The notes beneath the pieces were generated by a model that saw nothing but the letters and a program-made list of their open reading frames with translations, ran no database searches and was not told the DNA's origin. Made by a program: the position numbers and the translations under genes. A stretch of DNA of 64,000 nt from Lyngbya sp. PCC 8106 (lineage in GTDB: Bacteria; Cyanobacteriota; Cyanobacteriia; Cyanobacteriales; Microcoleaceae): positions 107,037 to 171,036 of the forward strand of contig NZ_AAVU01000010.1 in NCBI RefSeq assembly GCF_000169095.1, written 5' to 3'. The first letter of the stretch is position 1. Every line of letters starts with the position of its first letter. Positions 37,713 through 46,340 of this stretch are shown here, piece by piece.

Positions 37713-37798
37713 GGGGAGACTTGCAACCCAAACATCACTCAATAAACTCCGAAATGATGCTGTTGATGTCCATTGTTTCCAGAAATGGCAAGTCTCCA
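37713..37798. ncRNA. Candidate structured RNA or hairpin in a 694-bp gap
   Basis: GGAGACTTGC (37715-37724) is exactly inverted as GCAAGTCTCC (37788-37797), with a smaller ACATCA/TGATGT pair nested inside. It lies downstream of murE in the long gap 37180-37873, where no coding region is supported. It might be a small RNA or a murE 3' structure. The rest of the gap shows only AT-rich sequence. Confidence 0.25.
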
Positions 37799-37873
37799 TC
37801 CTTTAAAATCGGGAAACCTCATGCTAACGGACCTCTAACAATTCGTACTGTTACAGATCTTCACATCACTAGC

Positions 37874-39400
37874 TTATGATTCCGGAGACTCACCCAATGA
37901 GACTTTCGCTAAAAGGGCTTCTCGGGCTTGTTCGCGATCATCAAAGTGAACCTTCTCAGTTCCCAAAATTTGATAATCTTCGTGACCCTTTCCGGCGATC
38001 AGCACCCCATCACCCGGTTTCGCCTCAGCAATAGCACGCTGAATGGCATGAGCGCGATCGCACATCACTATCGGTTTGATCTCCAAATCAATACCCGCTA
38101 AGATATCCTCTAGAATCCGATTGGGATCTTCGGTGCGAGGATTATCAGAAGTCACCACCACCACATCTGCTAAATCCGCCGCAATTTTGCCCATTTTCGG
38201 GCGTTTGGTGCGATCGCGATCTCCTCCACACCCAAATACACAAATCATTCGCCCTGGAATAAACGGACGAGAAGCCTTTAACAAATTCTCCAAACTATCA
38301 GGAGTGTGAGCATAATCAACAATCACACTAACATCCTGCTGAGAGCTAATCTGCACTCGTTCCATCCGTCCCGGTACACCCAAAAACTCGGGTAATTTTG
38401 CCATCATCGTCGCCAAATCTAAGCCCAGTGACAACCCCGCCCCGATAGCCGCCAGCAAATTCGATAAATTGTATTGACCCACCAAAGGCAACTCAAAAGC
38501 CGCTTCACCTTGAGGCGTATGCAAAACTCCTTTGACGCCATTGGGTTCATAACTGAGTTGAGCAGCCCACAAATCCGCCGTAGAATCATTAATACTATAA
38601 CTCCAAACCCGATCCGCTTCTAAACGTTCAATTAGGCGTTTTCCATAGGAATCATCAGCGTTAATAATCGCTCGACCTTGAAGATACTGGGGACTAAATA
38701 GCAACGCTTTCGCCTCAAAATAATCCTCCATCGTCTGGTGATAGTCGAGATGGTCTTGGGTTAAATTCGTAAAAACAGCCACATCAAAGGGACATTCCAA
38801 CACTCGTCCTTGGTGGAGTGCATGGGAACTGACTTCCATCACGCCATACTGACAACCCGCTTTCACCGCCTCGGCTAACTTTTGTTGAAGTTCCACCGCA
38901 AAAGGAGTCGTATAAGCGGCTGTAATCTGCGAACCTAACCAACGAGTATAAAGCGTCCCAAACAAGACTGTTGGTTTGTCTGAGCATTCCAGCAAATATT
39001 CAATCAAATGAGTAGTTGTTGTTTTGCCATTGGTTCCCGTAACCCCGACCAGTTTAAGCTGTTGGGCTGGATAACCATAAAAAGCCGCCGCAACTTGGGC
39101 GCAAGCGGTTGTCATATTGACGCTGGGAATAACACAAGGAAGTTCTGGGCTTTCAGTTGACGTCTGTGGAGTCTTCTCCGCCGCCTGTTGAGACACTAAC
39201 GCCGCCACAGCACCATTAGCGATCGCACTCGGCCAAAAATCCCCGCCATCGACTCGGGTTCCCGGCATTCCAATAAATAAATCCCCAGTTTGACACGCAT
39301 GAGAATTGGTTGCTAACCCTTTAACGTCTTTCTCAAAAGCGGGATGGGGTTTAAACTCAGACAAATCGGCAACTTTTGCGAGTAACTCCTTTAATTTCAT
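37874..39400 (-). CDS. murE: UDP-MurNAc-tripeptide synthetase (meso-DAP ligase)
   Basis: 508 aa from the second of two ATGs. It has the ATP-binding loop GVTGTNGKTTTT near residue 117, a HALHQGRV motif, a C-terminal Mur ligase motif with CVFGCGGDRDRTKRPKM, and the diagnostic DNPRTEDP, which selects meso-diaminopimelate. It adds meso-DAP to UDP-MurNAc-Ala-Glu in peptidoglycan synthesis. An IS1341-type element now separates it from the glutaredoxin-like gene, so its promoter lies in or just next to that element's right end. Confidence 0.95.
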   Translation of the reverse strand: MKLKELLAKVADLSEFKPHPAFEKDVKGLATNSHACQTGDLFIGMPGTRVDGGDFWPSAIANGAVAALVSQQAAEKTPQTSTESPELPCVIPSVNMTTACAQVAAAFYGYPAQQLKLVGVTGTNGKTTTTHLIEYLLECSDKPTVLFGTLYTRWLGSQITAAYTTPFAVELQQKLAEAVKAGCQYGVMEVSSHALHQGRVLECPFDVAVFTNLTQDHLDYHQTMEDYFEAKALLFSPQYLQGRAIINADDSYGKRLIERLEADRVWSYSINDSTADLWAAQLSYEPNGVKGVLHTPQGEAAFELPLVGQYNLSNLLAAIGAGLSLGLDLATMMAKLPEFLGVPGRMERVQISSQQDVSVIVDYAHTPDSLENLLKASRPFIPGRMICVFGCGGDRDRTKRPKMGKIAADLADVVVVTSDNPRTEDPNRILEDILAGIDLEIKPIVMCDRAHAIQRAIAEAKPGDGVLIAGKGHEDYQILGTEKVHFDDREQAREALLAKVSLGESPES

Positions 39401-39435
39401 CACAACTCCTCACCAATAAATTAGGTTTAACTTTG

Positions 39436-39560
39436 CTTGACATCCTCCCGACGCCAACACTTTGTTTTTGGCGCGGGATTCCCAAATATCACTATTTGGG
39501 TTCCTGTTTCTTAGCACCTGGCTTAACAGATTTACTCTGTTCAGCTCTTACAGTCGCTCC
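39436..39560 (-). ncRNA. Predicted omega/reRNA scaffold at the tnpB 3' end
   Basis: By analogy with IS200/IS605 elements, a guide RNA overlapping the tnpB 3' end and the right end is expected. A perfect hairpin CCCAAATA/TATTTGGG at 39481-39500 spans the tnpB stop codon, followed by the GCGCCAA/TTGGCG stem. The guide would then be the flanking sequence just left of 39436, immediately upstream of murE. This is inference from element structure. Confidence 0.4.
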
Positions 39561-40670
39561 GCAGGCTGACACGGCAAGTCCTGCCGCCAAAATGTTTATA
39601 CTGGCGTTGAGATCTCGGTCATGGTGAGAGTTACATTTAGGGCAATCCCACTCCCGGATATTCAGCGGCATTTTTTCTGCGATGTATCCACAATTAGAAC
39701 ATCGTTTTGAACTGGGAAACCATCTATCTATTTTGATTAACTCCCGTCCGTACCACTCCGCTTTATAGGTGAGTTGTCGAACAAGTTCTCCCCAGTTTGC
39801 ATCGCTGATTACTCTGGCGAACCCGTAAGGGTGATTTTTAACCATGTTCTTCACAGCCAAATCCTCAACAACTATCGTTTGATTTTCACGAATTAGTTGG
39901 GTGGTTAGCTTATGAGTATGGTCGCGACGAGTATCAGCAATTTTAGCTTGGATACGAGCAACTTTAACTCGGGCTTTCTCTCTATTCTTTGAACCTTTAG
40001 TTTTCCGGTTAAAAGACTTTTGAGCGAGTCGGAGTTTTTTATATAGCTGATTAAAATGTTTGGGATTGGAAACTTTAACCCCGTCAGATGTGGTGAACAG
40101 ACTGGTGATTCCCAGATCGATTCCTATCTGTTTTTTGACAGGCTCTAACTTCTGATTCATTGGATCATCAATCCTCAAAGAAACAAACCATCTCCCACTC
40201 GGATCTAATTTGACCGTAATGGTAGATGGTTCGCAATTTTTAGGGAGTTGACGACTCCACCGAATCGGTAAAGGTTCTTTGCACTTTGCAATGTAAACTT
40301 GACCCTCTTTAAACTTAAATGCTGACTTCGTAAACTCTGCACTGCCACCATTGCGTTTTTTCTTGAAGTTCGGGTATTTTCCCCGACCCGCAAAGAAGTT
40401 GGTAAAAGCAGTTTGCAGATGTCTTAATCCTTGCTGGAGTGGAACACAGCTCACCTCATTTAAGAAGTCTAATTCTTCCTTTTTCTTCCAGTTTGTCAGC
40501 ATTGAAGAAGTTTGAGAATAGCCAACCCGTTCTTTTTTTTCATACCACGCCTCAGTGCGTGTTGCTAGTGCTTTGTTGTACACTAAACGCACACAACCCA
40601 ACGTCCTCCTCAACAGGTTCTCCTGTTCAGAAGTCGGGTAAAAGCGGTATCGGTAGGCTTTTTCAGTCAT
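39492..40670 (-). CDS. tnpB: TnpB RNA-guided nuclease (IS200/IS605 accessory transposase)
   Basis: 392 aa, full length. RuvC I Asp in IGIDLGITS (D185), RuvC II Glu in VVEDLAVKNM (E269) and RuvC III in HDRDLNASINI (D353) are all intact. The zinc finger is CSNCG (C324, C327) and CPKC (C343, C346). TnpB uses an RNA from its own right end to cut matching DNA, which keeps the element in place. There is no tnpA in the window, as in IS1341-type elements. The nuclease should be active if expressed. Confidence 0.95.
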   Translation of the reverse strand: MTEKAYRYRFYPTSEQENLLRRTLGCVRLVYNKALATRTEAWYEKKERVGYSQTSSMLTNWKKKEELDFLNEVSCVPLQQGLRHLQTAFTNFFAGRGKYPNFKKKRNGGSAEFTKSAFKFKEGQVYIAKCKEPLPIRWSRQLPKNCEPSTITVKLDPSGRWFVSLRIDDPMNQKLEPVKKQIGIDLGITSLFTTSDGVKVSNPKHFNQLYKKLRLAQKSFNRKTKGSKNREKARVKVARIQAKIADTRRDHTHKLTTQLIRENQTIVVEDLAVKNMVKNHPYGFARVISDANWGELVRQLTYKAEWYGRELIKIDRWFPSSKRCSNCGYIAEKMPLNIREWDCPKCNSHHDRDLNASINILAAGLAVSACGATVRAEQSKSVKPGAKKQEPK

Positions 40671-40829
40671 GTTTCACAGTTTATCACAAAAATCGTGAGG
40701 TATGGCAGTCGGCATTCCTCCTATCGCCAACTCAGACTTATGGCGTGGGTCTCCTGCCGAAATATAGATGAACCCGATCCTAAGTCTCGACACTTTAGCT
40801 GACTCCGCCCTTTTTTCAATACCCTCTTT

Positions 40830-41105
40830 TTAGAGATACTTCCGTAACATCATATCTAATTGCTGAGGAGTAATCCGGGGAGAAGCGCGAGGTAGAGGTT
40901 CTTCACCACACTGATAATCCCGTTGTCTACACAAAACCGGAATATCATACTCATAGGCTTTGAACCAGTCCTCTTGAGTGGTAATATCTCGCACTTCTAG
41001 CTCAAATTTACATTCACTTTCAGGATCGGCGAGAATTTGTTCTAATTTTTCTTGTAATCCTTCGCACAAATGACAACCCGGTTTGCTATAAAGAATTAAC
41101 AGCAT
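40830..41105 (-). CDS. Glutaredoxin-like thioredoxin-fold protein
   Basis: 91 aa with the redox motif CHLC near residues 10-13 (YSKPGCHLCEGLQEKL), an IPVLCR segment containing the cis-Pro, and a short beta-alpha C-terminal end. It belongs to the glutaredoxin family of small disulfide proteins. It probably reduces mixed disulfides in the cytosol. It is read toward murE and was probably its neighbour before tnpB was inserted. Confidence 0.88.
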   Translation of the reverse strand: MLLILYSKPGCHLCEGLQEKLEQILADPESECKFELEVRDITTQEDWFKAYEYDIPVLCRQRDYQCGEEPLPRASPRITPQQLDMMLRKYL

Positions 41106-41173
41106 TTTACACCCTCATACTCTATTAGGACTCCTGACTCTATCTGTTATGAGTTTACCAGAAATTGTATCAC

Positions 41174-41300
41174 CTATTCGGGATTGATAAGTTTCAAAAA
41201 GAGATATCCTTGACCCATTACACAGTCGAGTTCCTGAAGCAGTTCTCTCCGTTCATCGGTTTCGATTCCTTCAGCAATTACATCTCAGTCGAGAGGATAG
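41174..41300 (-). pseudogene. C-terminal remnant of an EAL (c-di-GMP phosphodiesterase) domain
   Basis: Minus-strand translation from 41284 gives DVIAEGIETDERRELLQELD and MGQGYLF-type sequence, ending at a stop at 41174. This is the last part of an EAL domain. An in-frame TGA sits just before the fragment and upstream similarity fades, so the gene is dead. It lies between the glutaredoxin-like gene and the SGNH hydrolase; 41301-41603 holds nothing else I can support. Confidence 0.6.
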
Positions 41301-41603
41301 GCTTTAGTGACAATTTATTGAATAATTTTAACTTTTTGGCTGATTTTTTGAGAATGATTAGAAGTTTTAAATATAATGTTTCTAACAAAATGCTAATCAA
41401 TGATTTTGAATTTCAAGCAATAGGGGTGACAATTTGTTTCCGCGATCATCATTGAGGGAGCAATAGTTTAACCCAAAATGATCAGTCAGAAAAAGTCTCA
41501 GTTCATCTGTTGAACCTCAACCTAGACAATCGTTGAATCAAAAAGATAAAATTGAATTGACCCGATCAACTTCTATTCACGAAGCTATTCTGAGGACAAA
41601 TCG

Positions 41604-42377
41604 ATGACATCCAACAAATCTCGTATTTTGTTAACACTTTTCGTTTTAGCAATACTTGCAGGTTCAATTACTGTAAATTTCTTGTTATTTAACCTAGCTA
41701 AAAAATACTACCTCGAACTCAATCTTACTCGTTTAGATCCCTTGGGTTGGAACCAATATTTCCCAGACTCAAACCCACCCTCAAAAGCAAATTCTCAAGT
41801 CCGTTTAGTCTTTTTTGGAGACTCCAGAGCGGCGGATTGGCGATCGCCAGATCTTGAGGAATATGAGTTTATTAATCGGGGAATTGGTTCTCAGACATCG
41901 ATACAAACAGTTAAACGATTTGAACAACATATTACCCCTCTAAAGCCGGATATAGTGTTAATTCAAGTCGGAGTTAATGATTTAAAAACTATTCCATTAT
42001 TTCCAATGCGAAAAGAATTAACGATTGCTGACTGTCAAGCTAATATCCAGAAAATTGTAGAAGATTCAAAAGCTTTAGGTGCTATTGTTTTGATCACCAC
42101 TATTTTTCCAGTTGGGGAAATTCCCCTTGAACGTAAACCATTTTGGTCAGATGATGTGAGTCAGGCGATTGAACAGGTTAATGTTTATATTAACAGTTTG
42201 GCGAGTGAAGATGTGATTGTATTTGATGCGTTTTCGGTTCTTGCTGATGAACAAGGCGCTATCAAGCGAAAATATACAAAGGATGAATTACATTTAAACT
42301 CGCAAGGATATGAGGTTCTAAACCAAGAGTTAGTGTTGTTGTTAAACTCCCTCAAGCTTTCTACGACTGAGGGTTAA
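41604..42377 (+). CDS. Membrane-anchored SGNH/GDSL hydrolase
   Basis: 257 aa. A signal-anchor (LFVLAILAGSITVNFLLFNL) precedes the SGNH domain. Block I is LVFFGDSRAADW (catalytic Ser near residue 74), block II has the Gly in NRGIGSQT, block III is IQVGVNDLK with the Asn, and block V is the DELHLNSQGY containing the Asp/His pair near the end. It should be a periplasmic esterase or acyl hydrolase of unknown substrate. The CRISPR array begins 21 bp downstream. Confidence 0.88.
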   Translation: MTSNKSRILLTLFVLAILAGSITVNFLLFNLAKKYYLELNLTRLDPLGWNQYFPDSNPPSKANSQVRLVFFGDSRAADWRSPDLEEYEFINRGIGSQTSIQTVKRFEQHITPLKPDIVLIQVGVNDLKTIPLFPMRKELTIADCQANIQKIVEDSKALGAIVLITTIFPVGEIPLERKPFWSDDVSQAIEQVNVYINSLASEDVIVFDAFSVLADEQGAIKRKYTKDELHLNSQGYEVLNQELVLLLNSLKLSTTEG

Positions 42378-42398
42378 TATGAATTATGATTATATAGC

Positions 42399-45300
42399 GT
42401 TTCAATCCCTAATAGGGATTATAGGTTATTTAGAGAATTACTCCCATGGGGATTAGCGCCGCCGCTAAAGTCTTCAAGTTTCAATCCCTAATAGGGATTA
42501 TAGGTGATTTCGAGTCACTCCAATGGGCATTTCTGCTGCGGCTAAGGTCTTCAAGTTTCAATCCCTAATAGGGATTATAGGTGATTTCGAGAATTTCAAC
42601 TACTCAAGCTTCTCTGCTGTTGTAGGTTTCAATCCCTAATAGGGATTATAGGTGATTTCGAGTTCTTGACCAAGGCAGGCGAAGCAAAGCTAGTTGAGTT
42701 CTAGTTTCAATCCCTAATAGGGATTATAGGTGATTTCGAGGATTTTTCGAGTTCATCCCCAGGGATGCCATTTTATTGTTTCAATCCCTAATAGGGATTA
42801 TAGGTGATTTCGAGGTTTTAGACGCTGAGATTGATTTTGTGATGTTTTCGTTTCAATCCCTAATAGGGATTATAGGTGATTTCGAGCCGATCAGGGGAAT
42901 GTAAGGAGGTGATGTCTATTGTTTCAATCCCTAATAGGGATTATAGGTGATTTCGAGCTGGGGAAAAATGGGTGCTGATAGATATTTAATTGTTTCAATC
43001 CCTAATAGGGATTATAGGTGATTTCGAGACCTAACAACGATCAACGATGGCGAATTATATAAAGTAGGTTTCAATCCCTAATAGGGATTATAGGTGATTT
43101 CGAGTATAATCGGTTTGTGTTCTTAGTTGTCGGTCGTTTCAATCCCTAATAGGGATTATAGGTGATTTCGAGAATGGTTCAACCAACTGTTCGAGACCGT
43201 TGAGGATGTTTCAATCCCTAATAGGGATTATAGGTTATTTCGAGTTAAAGCTATTGATCCTAATCGGCAAAGGCATAAACCATTGTTTCAATCCCTAATA
43301 GGGATTATAGGTTATTTCGAGCTGTTTTGATATCTAAATAGCTGAATTGCTTTCGTTTCAATCCCTAATAGGGATTATAGGTTATTTCGAGAATTTAGAT
43401 TCTTTAATCGGATCACAAATCAATAAAGTTTCAATCCCTAATAGGGATTATAGGTTATTTCGAGGAATAAATAGAATGAGCAAACATGACACTTGGGGAA
43501 GTTTCAATCCCTAATAGGGATTATAGGTTATTTCGAGCCTGCCCTTCTGTGGGTTCAGCCCTAATGTTATCCGTTTCAATCCCTAATAGGGATTATAGGT
43601 TATTTCGAGCGGTTTTATCAGGTTCGGCTTCTGGTTCCAATAGTTTCAATCCCTAATAGGGATTATAGGTTATTTCGAGTTTTCTGTTACAATACCTTTT
43701 ACAAATTGATAATGTTTCAATCCCTAATAGGGATTATAGGTTATTTCGAGCGTTGAACGCCCCGAACTAGCCGCCGAATGTCTCCGACTGGGTTTCAATC
43801 CCTAATAGGGATTATAGGTTATTTCGAGTTTCTACTGCTACTTCTTCAGCGCGGGGTAAAAATGTCTAGTTTCAATCCCTAATAGGGATTATAGGTTATT
43901 TCGAGCCGCCAAGATACAGCTATTGATTACAAATTAGAGTTTCAATCCCTAATAGGGATTATAGGTTATTTCGAGAATCGATTGATGCTGAAGTGATGGA
44001 AGTCGTGAGTAAAGTTTCAATCCCTAATAGGGATTATAGGTTATTTCGAGCATTTATATTAGCTACGGCGTTGCCGTTGACATGTTTCAATCCCTAATAG
44101 GGATTATAGGTGATTTCGAGCGTTCACCCTTAGCTCGTTTGTTTGAAATCTGCTGTTTCAATCCCTAATAGGGATTATAGGTTATTTCGAGTGAAAAATA
44201 CAAGCACCTGAGCAACATACGGTTGTTTCAATCCCTAATAGGGATTATAGGTGATTTCGAGATTAAATGCGCCCCTGATTTCCAGTCAGAGACGTTTCAA
44301 TCCCTAATAGGGATTATAGGTGATTTCGAGCGGTCTAGTTTCAATTAAAGGATTAATTGACAATGTTTCAATCCCTAATAGGGATTATAGGTGATTTCGA
44401 GTATCTAGAGTTGCACGGAGAGAAACCATCACCGGAAGTCTACCGAGAATTGTTTCAATCCCTAATAGGGATTATAGGTGATTTCGAGCAAGCATGGTTG
44501 AAATGAAATCTGAGCAGTATAAAGTTTCAATCCCTAATAGGGATTATAGGTGATTTCGAGGAATTCCGAACTTTTTAGTTTAAATTTAAGAAGTTTCAAT
44601 CCCTAATAGGGATTATAGGTGATTTCGAGCCATCCTCACCGTGCTTGATTTTCCAATTGGTGGTTTCAATCCCTAATAGGGATTATAGGTGATTTCGAGA
44701 GGTGCAGTTAGGGTATAATCTTCAGTAATCTTGGTTTCAATCCCTAATAGGGATTATAGGTGATTTCGAGCGGTTACTGGTTTTGGTGATTCTTTCCGGT
44801 CGTTGGCTTTTGGTTTCAATCCCTAATAGGGATTATAGGTGATTTCGAGGCTCAAGTGTTAGACGTAAAAACCCCAATAATTCGAGGTTTCAATCCCTAA
44901 TAGGGATTATAGGTGATTTCGAGCAGGAAGATCCCGAAAACTTCTACATGGAGATTAAAGAAGTTTCAATCCCTAATAGGGATTATAGGTGATTTCGAGA
45001 ACTAGCACAATGTAATCGGTGTCAGATTGTTTAGTGTATGTTTCAATCCCTAATAGGGATTATAGGTGATTTCGAGGACAATCAGTGGAGATTAATTCAA
45101 AACCCAGAGGTTTCAATCCCTAATAGGGATTATAGGTGATTTCGAGTTTATACGGTGAGCGGATAATGTCAAAATTTGCTTGTTTCAATCCCTAATAGGG
45201 ATTATAGGTGATTTCGAGTAAATGTTGCTAACGAACTTGAACTTGATATTAGTTTCAATCCCTAATAGGGATTATAGGTGATTTCGAGGCAGTGCAGACC

Positions 45301-46020
45301 TTTCTAGAACAGCAAGAGTAATGTTTCAATCCCTAATAGGGATTATAGGTGATTTCGAGGAAAAGCACTGAGTTTTATCCGCCGAAGAAACGTTTCAATC
45401 CCTAATAGGGATTATAGGTGATTTCGAGCATCGATTAAGTTTGCGAAAAATCGCCAAGTTCGTTGTTTCAATCCCTAATAGGGATTATAGGTGATTTCGA
45501 GTTTAATAAATAGTCCGAAACCTGTTCCCAATCCTCCGAAGTTTCAATCCCTAATAGGGATTATAGGTGATTTCGAGTGGCGGATTTGATTACCAACAAC
45601 ACCGCCAACTGTAGTGTTTCAATCCCTAATAGGGATTATAGGTGATTTCGAGAACAGATTGCAACTAAAGCTCAAATTGCAATGCGTTTCAATCCCTAAT
45701 AGGGATTATAGGTGATTTCGAGTTCCGATTCAGGTATAATCGTAGTATCATCGGGATAATAAGTTTCAATCCCTAATAGGGATTATAGGTGATTTCGAGA
45801 AGCGATTCGGAATAAAAGGTTTAAACGGTTTGGTTTCAATCCCTAATAGGGATTATAGGTGATTTCGAGGACGGCGATCCCTAGTCAATAACCATTAACC
45901 AACAAGTTTCAATCCCTAATAGGGATTATAGGTGATTTCGAGTCGAAGACGCTGAAGAAGACTTAATCACTGTCGCTGAAGATGTTTCAATCCCTAATAG
46001 GGATTATAGGTGATTTCGAG
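42399..46020 (-). CRISPR. CRISPR array: 50 repeats, 49 spacers, no cas genes in window
   Basis: I counted 50 copies of a 37-bp repeat, beginning GTTTCAATCCCTAATAGGGA on the plus strand, with spacers of 31-42 nt (one of 50 nt at 44402-44451). The repeat's minus-strand version ends in ATTGAAAC, the usual crRNA handle, so transcription runs right to left. The leftmost repeat carries one extra mismatch (TTTAGAG end) and marks the old, trailer end. The stem AATCCCTA/TAGGGATT is near-perfect. A TTGACA-17-TATTAT promoter lies to the right. The repeat suits type I-D or III, but the type is not decided. Confidence 0.97.
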
Positions 46021-46340
46021 AGCGGCATTCTGAAACCCTTAATATATTTAGTTTTCGAGGAGCAGTTGCGCCTGGTGCGACTAAAACTATAATACCTGAT
46101 CATCTCAGATTTGTCAAAAACGCTGAAACCCTTACACAGAGGGATGCGCCCACCCCTCAATTTTCAGAACAACCGCAAACCCAGACGCCATCAGCGATCG
46201 CGCCCTTGAAAACCATTATCAAAATTCTACACCTACCCTCGGGCGCAAAAAACGATGTAGAGTCACCCGTAGATCAAAAGAAGACAGAGACACTTATCGG
46301 CTATTATCGAAAGTTCAGAATTGATAAAATCAAAAAGCCA
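46021..46340 (-). promoter_or_regulatory. CRISPR leader region
   Basis: Non-coding region between the last repeat and the binding-protein gene. Besides the promoter it contains CTGAAACCCTTA as an exact 12-bp direct repeat at 46030-46041 and 46123-46134, one copy 10 bp from the array and one upstream of the promoter. Such leader motifs can bind adaptation proteins, but this is inferred. No gene is supported here. Confidence 0.6.
46089..46117 (-). promoter_or_regulatory. Promoter in the CRISPR leader
   Basis: On the minus strand TTGACA (46112-46117) and TATTAT (46089-46094) are separated by exactly 17 nt, close to sigma-70 consensus. Transcription would start near 46082 and run into the first repeat at 46020, giving about 60 nt of leader RNA. 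It agrees with the repeat-based orientation of the array. Confidence 0.75.

Larger units (their letters stand above)
39436..40770 (-). mobile_element. Solo tnpB (IS1341-type, IS200/IS605 superfamily) element
   Basis: Right end near 39436 (minus-strand GATGTCAAG) with the GCGCCAA/TTGGCG hairpin typical of IS605 right ends; left end near 40770 with a GCCGACTGCC hairpin-rich tract. Only tnpB is present; tnpA is missing, so the element depends on a TnpA in trans. It is inserted between murE and a glutaredoxin-like gene. The outer boundaries are estimated from end structure, since no target duplication is expected. Confidence 0.75.

Noticed and set aside
42361..42400. Leader on the left side of the CRISPR array
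   Set aside because: Only 21 bp separate the SGNH stop codon from repeat 1, the leftmost repeat is degenerate, and the ATTGAAAC handle and promoter both place the leader on the right.
46206..46340. Longer N-terminus of the binding-protein gene from TTG 46206
   Set aside because: It would overlap the CRISPR leader and put 45 polar residues ahead of the lipoprotein signal; ATG 46341 fits better.
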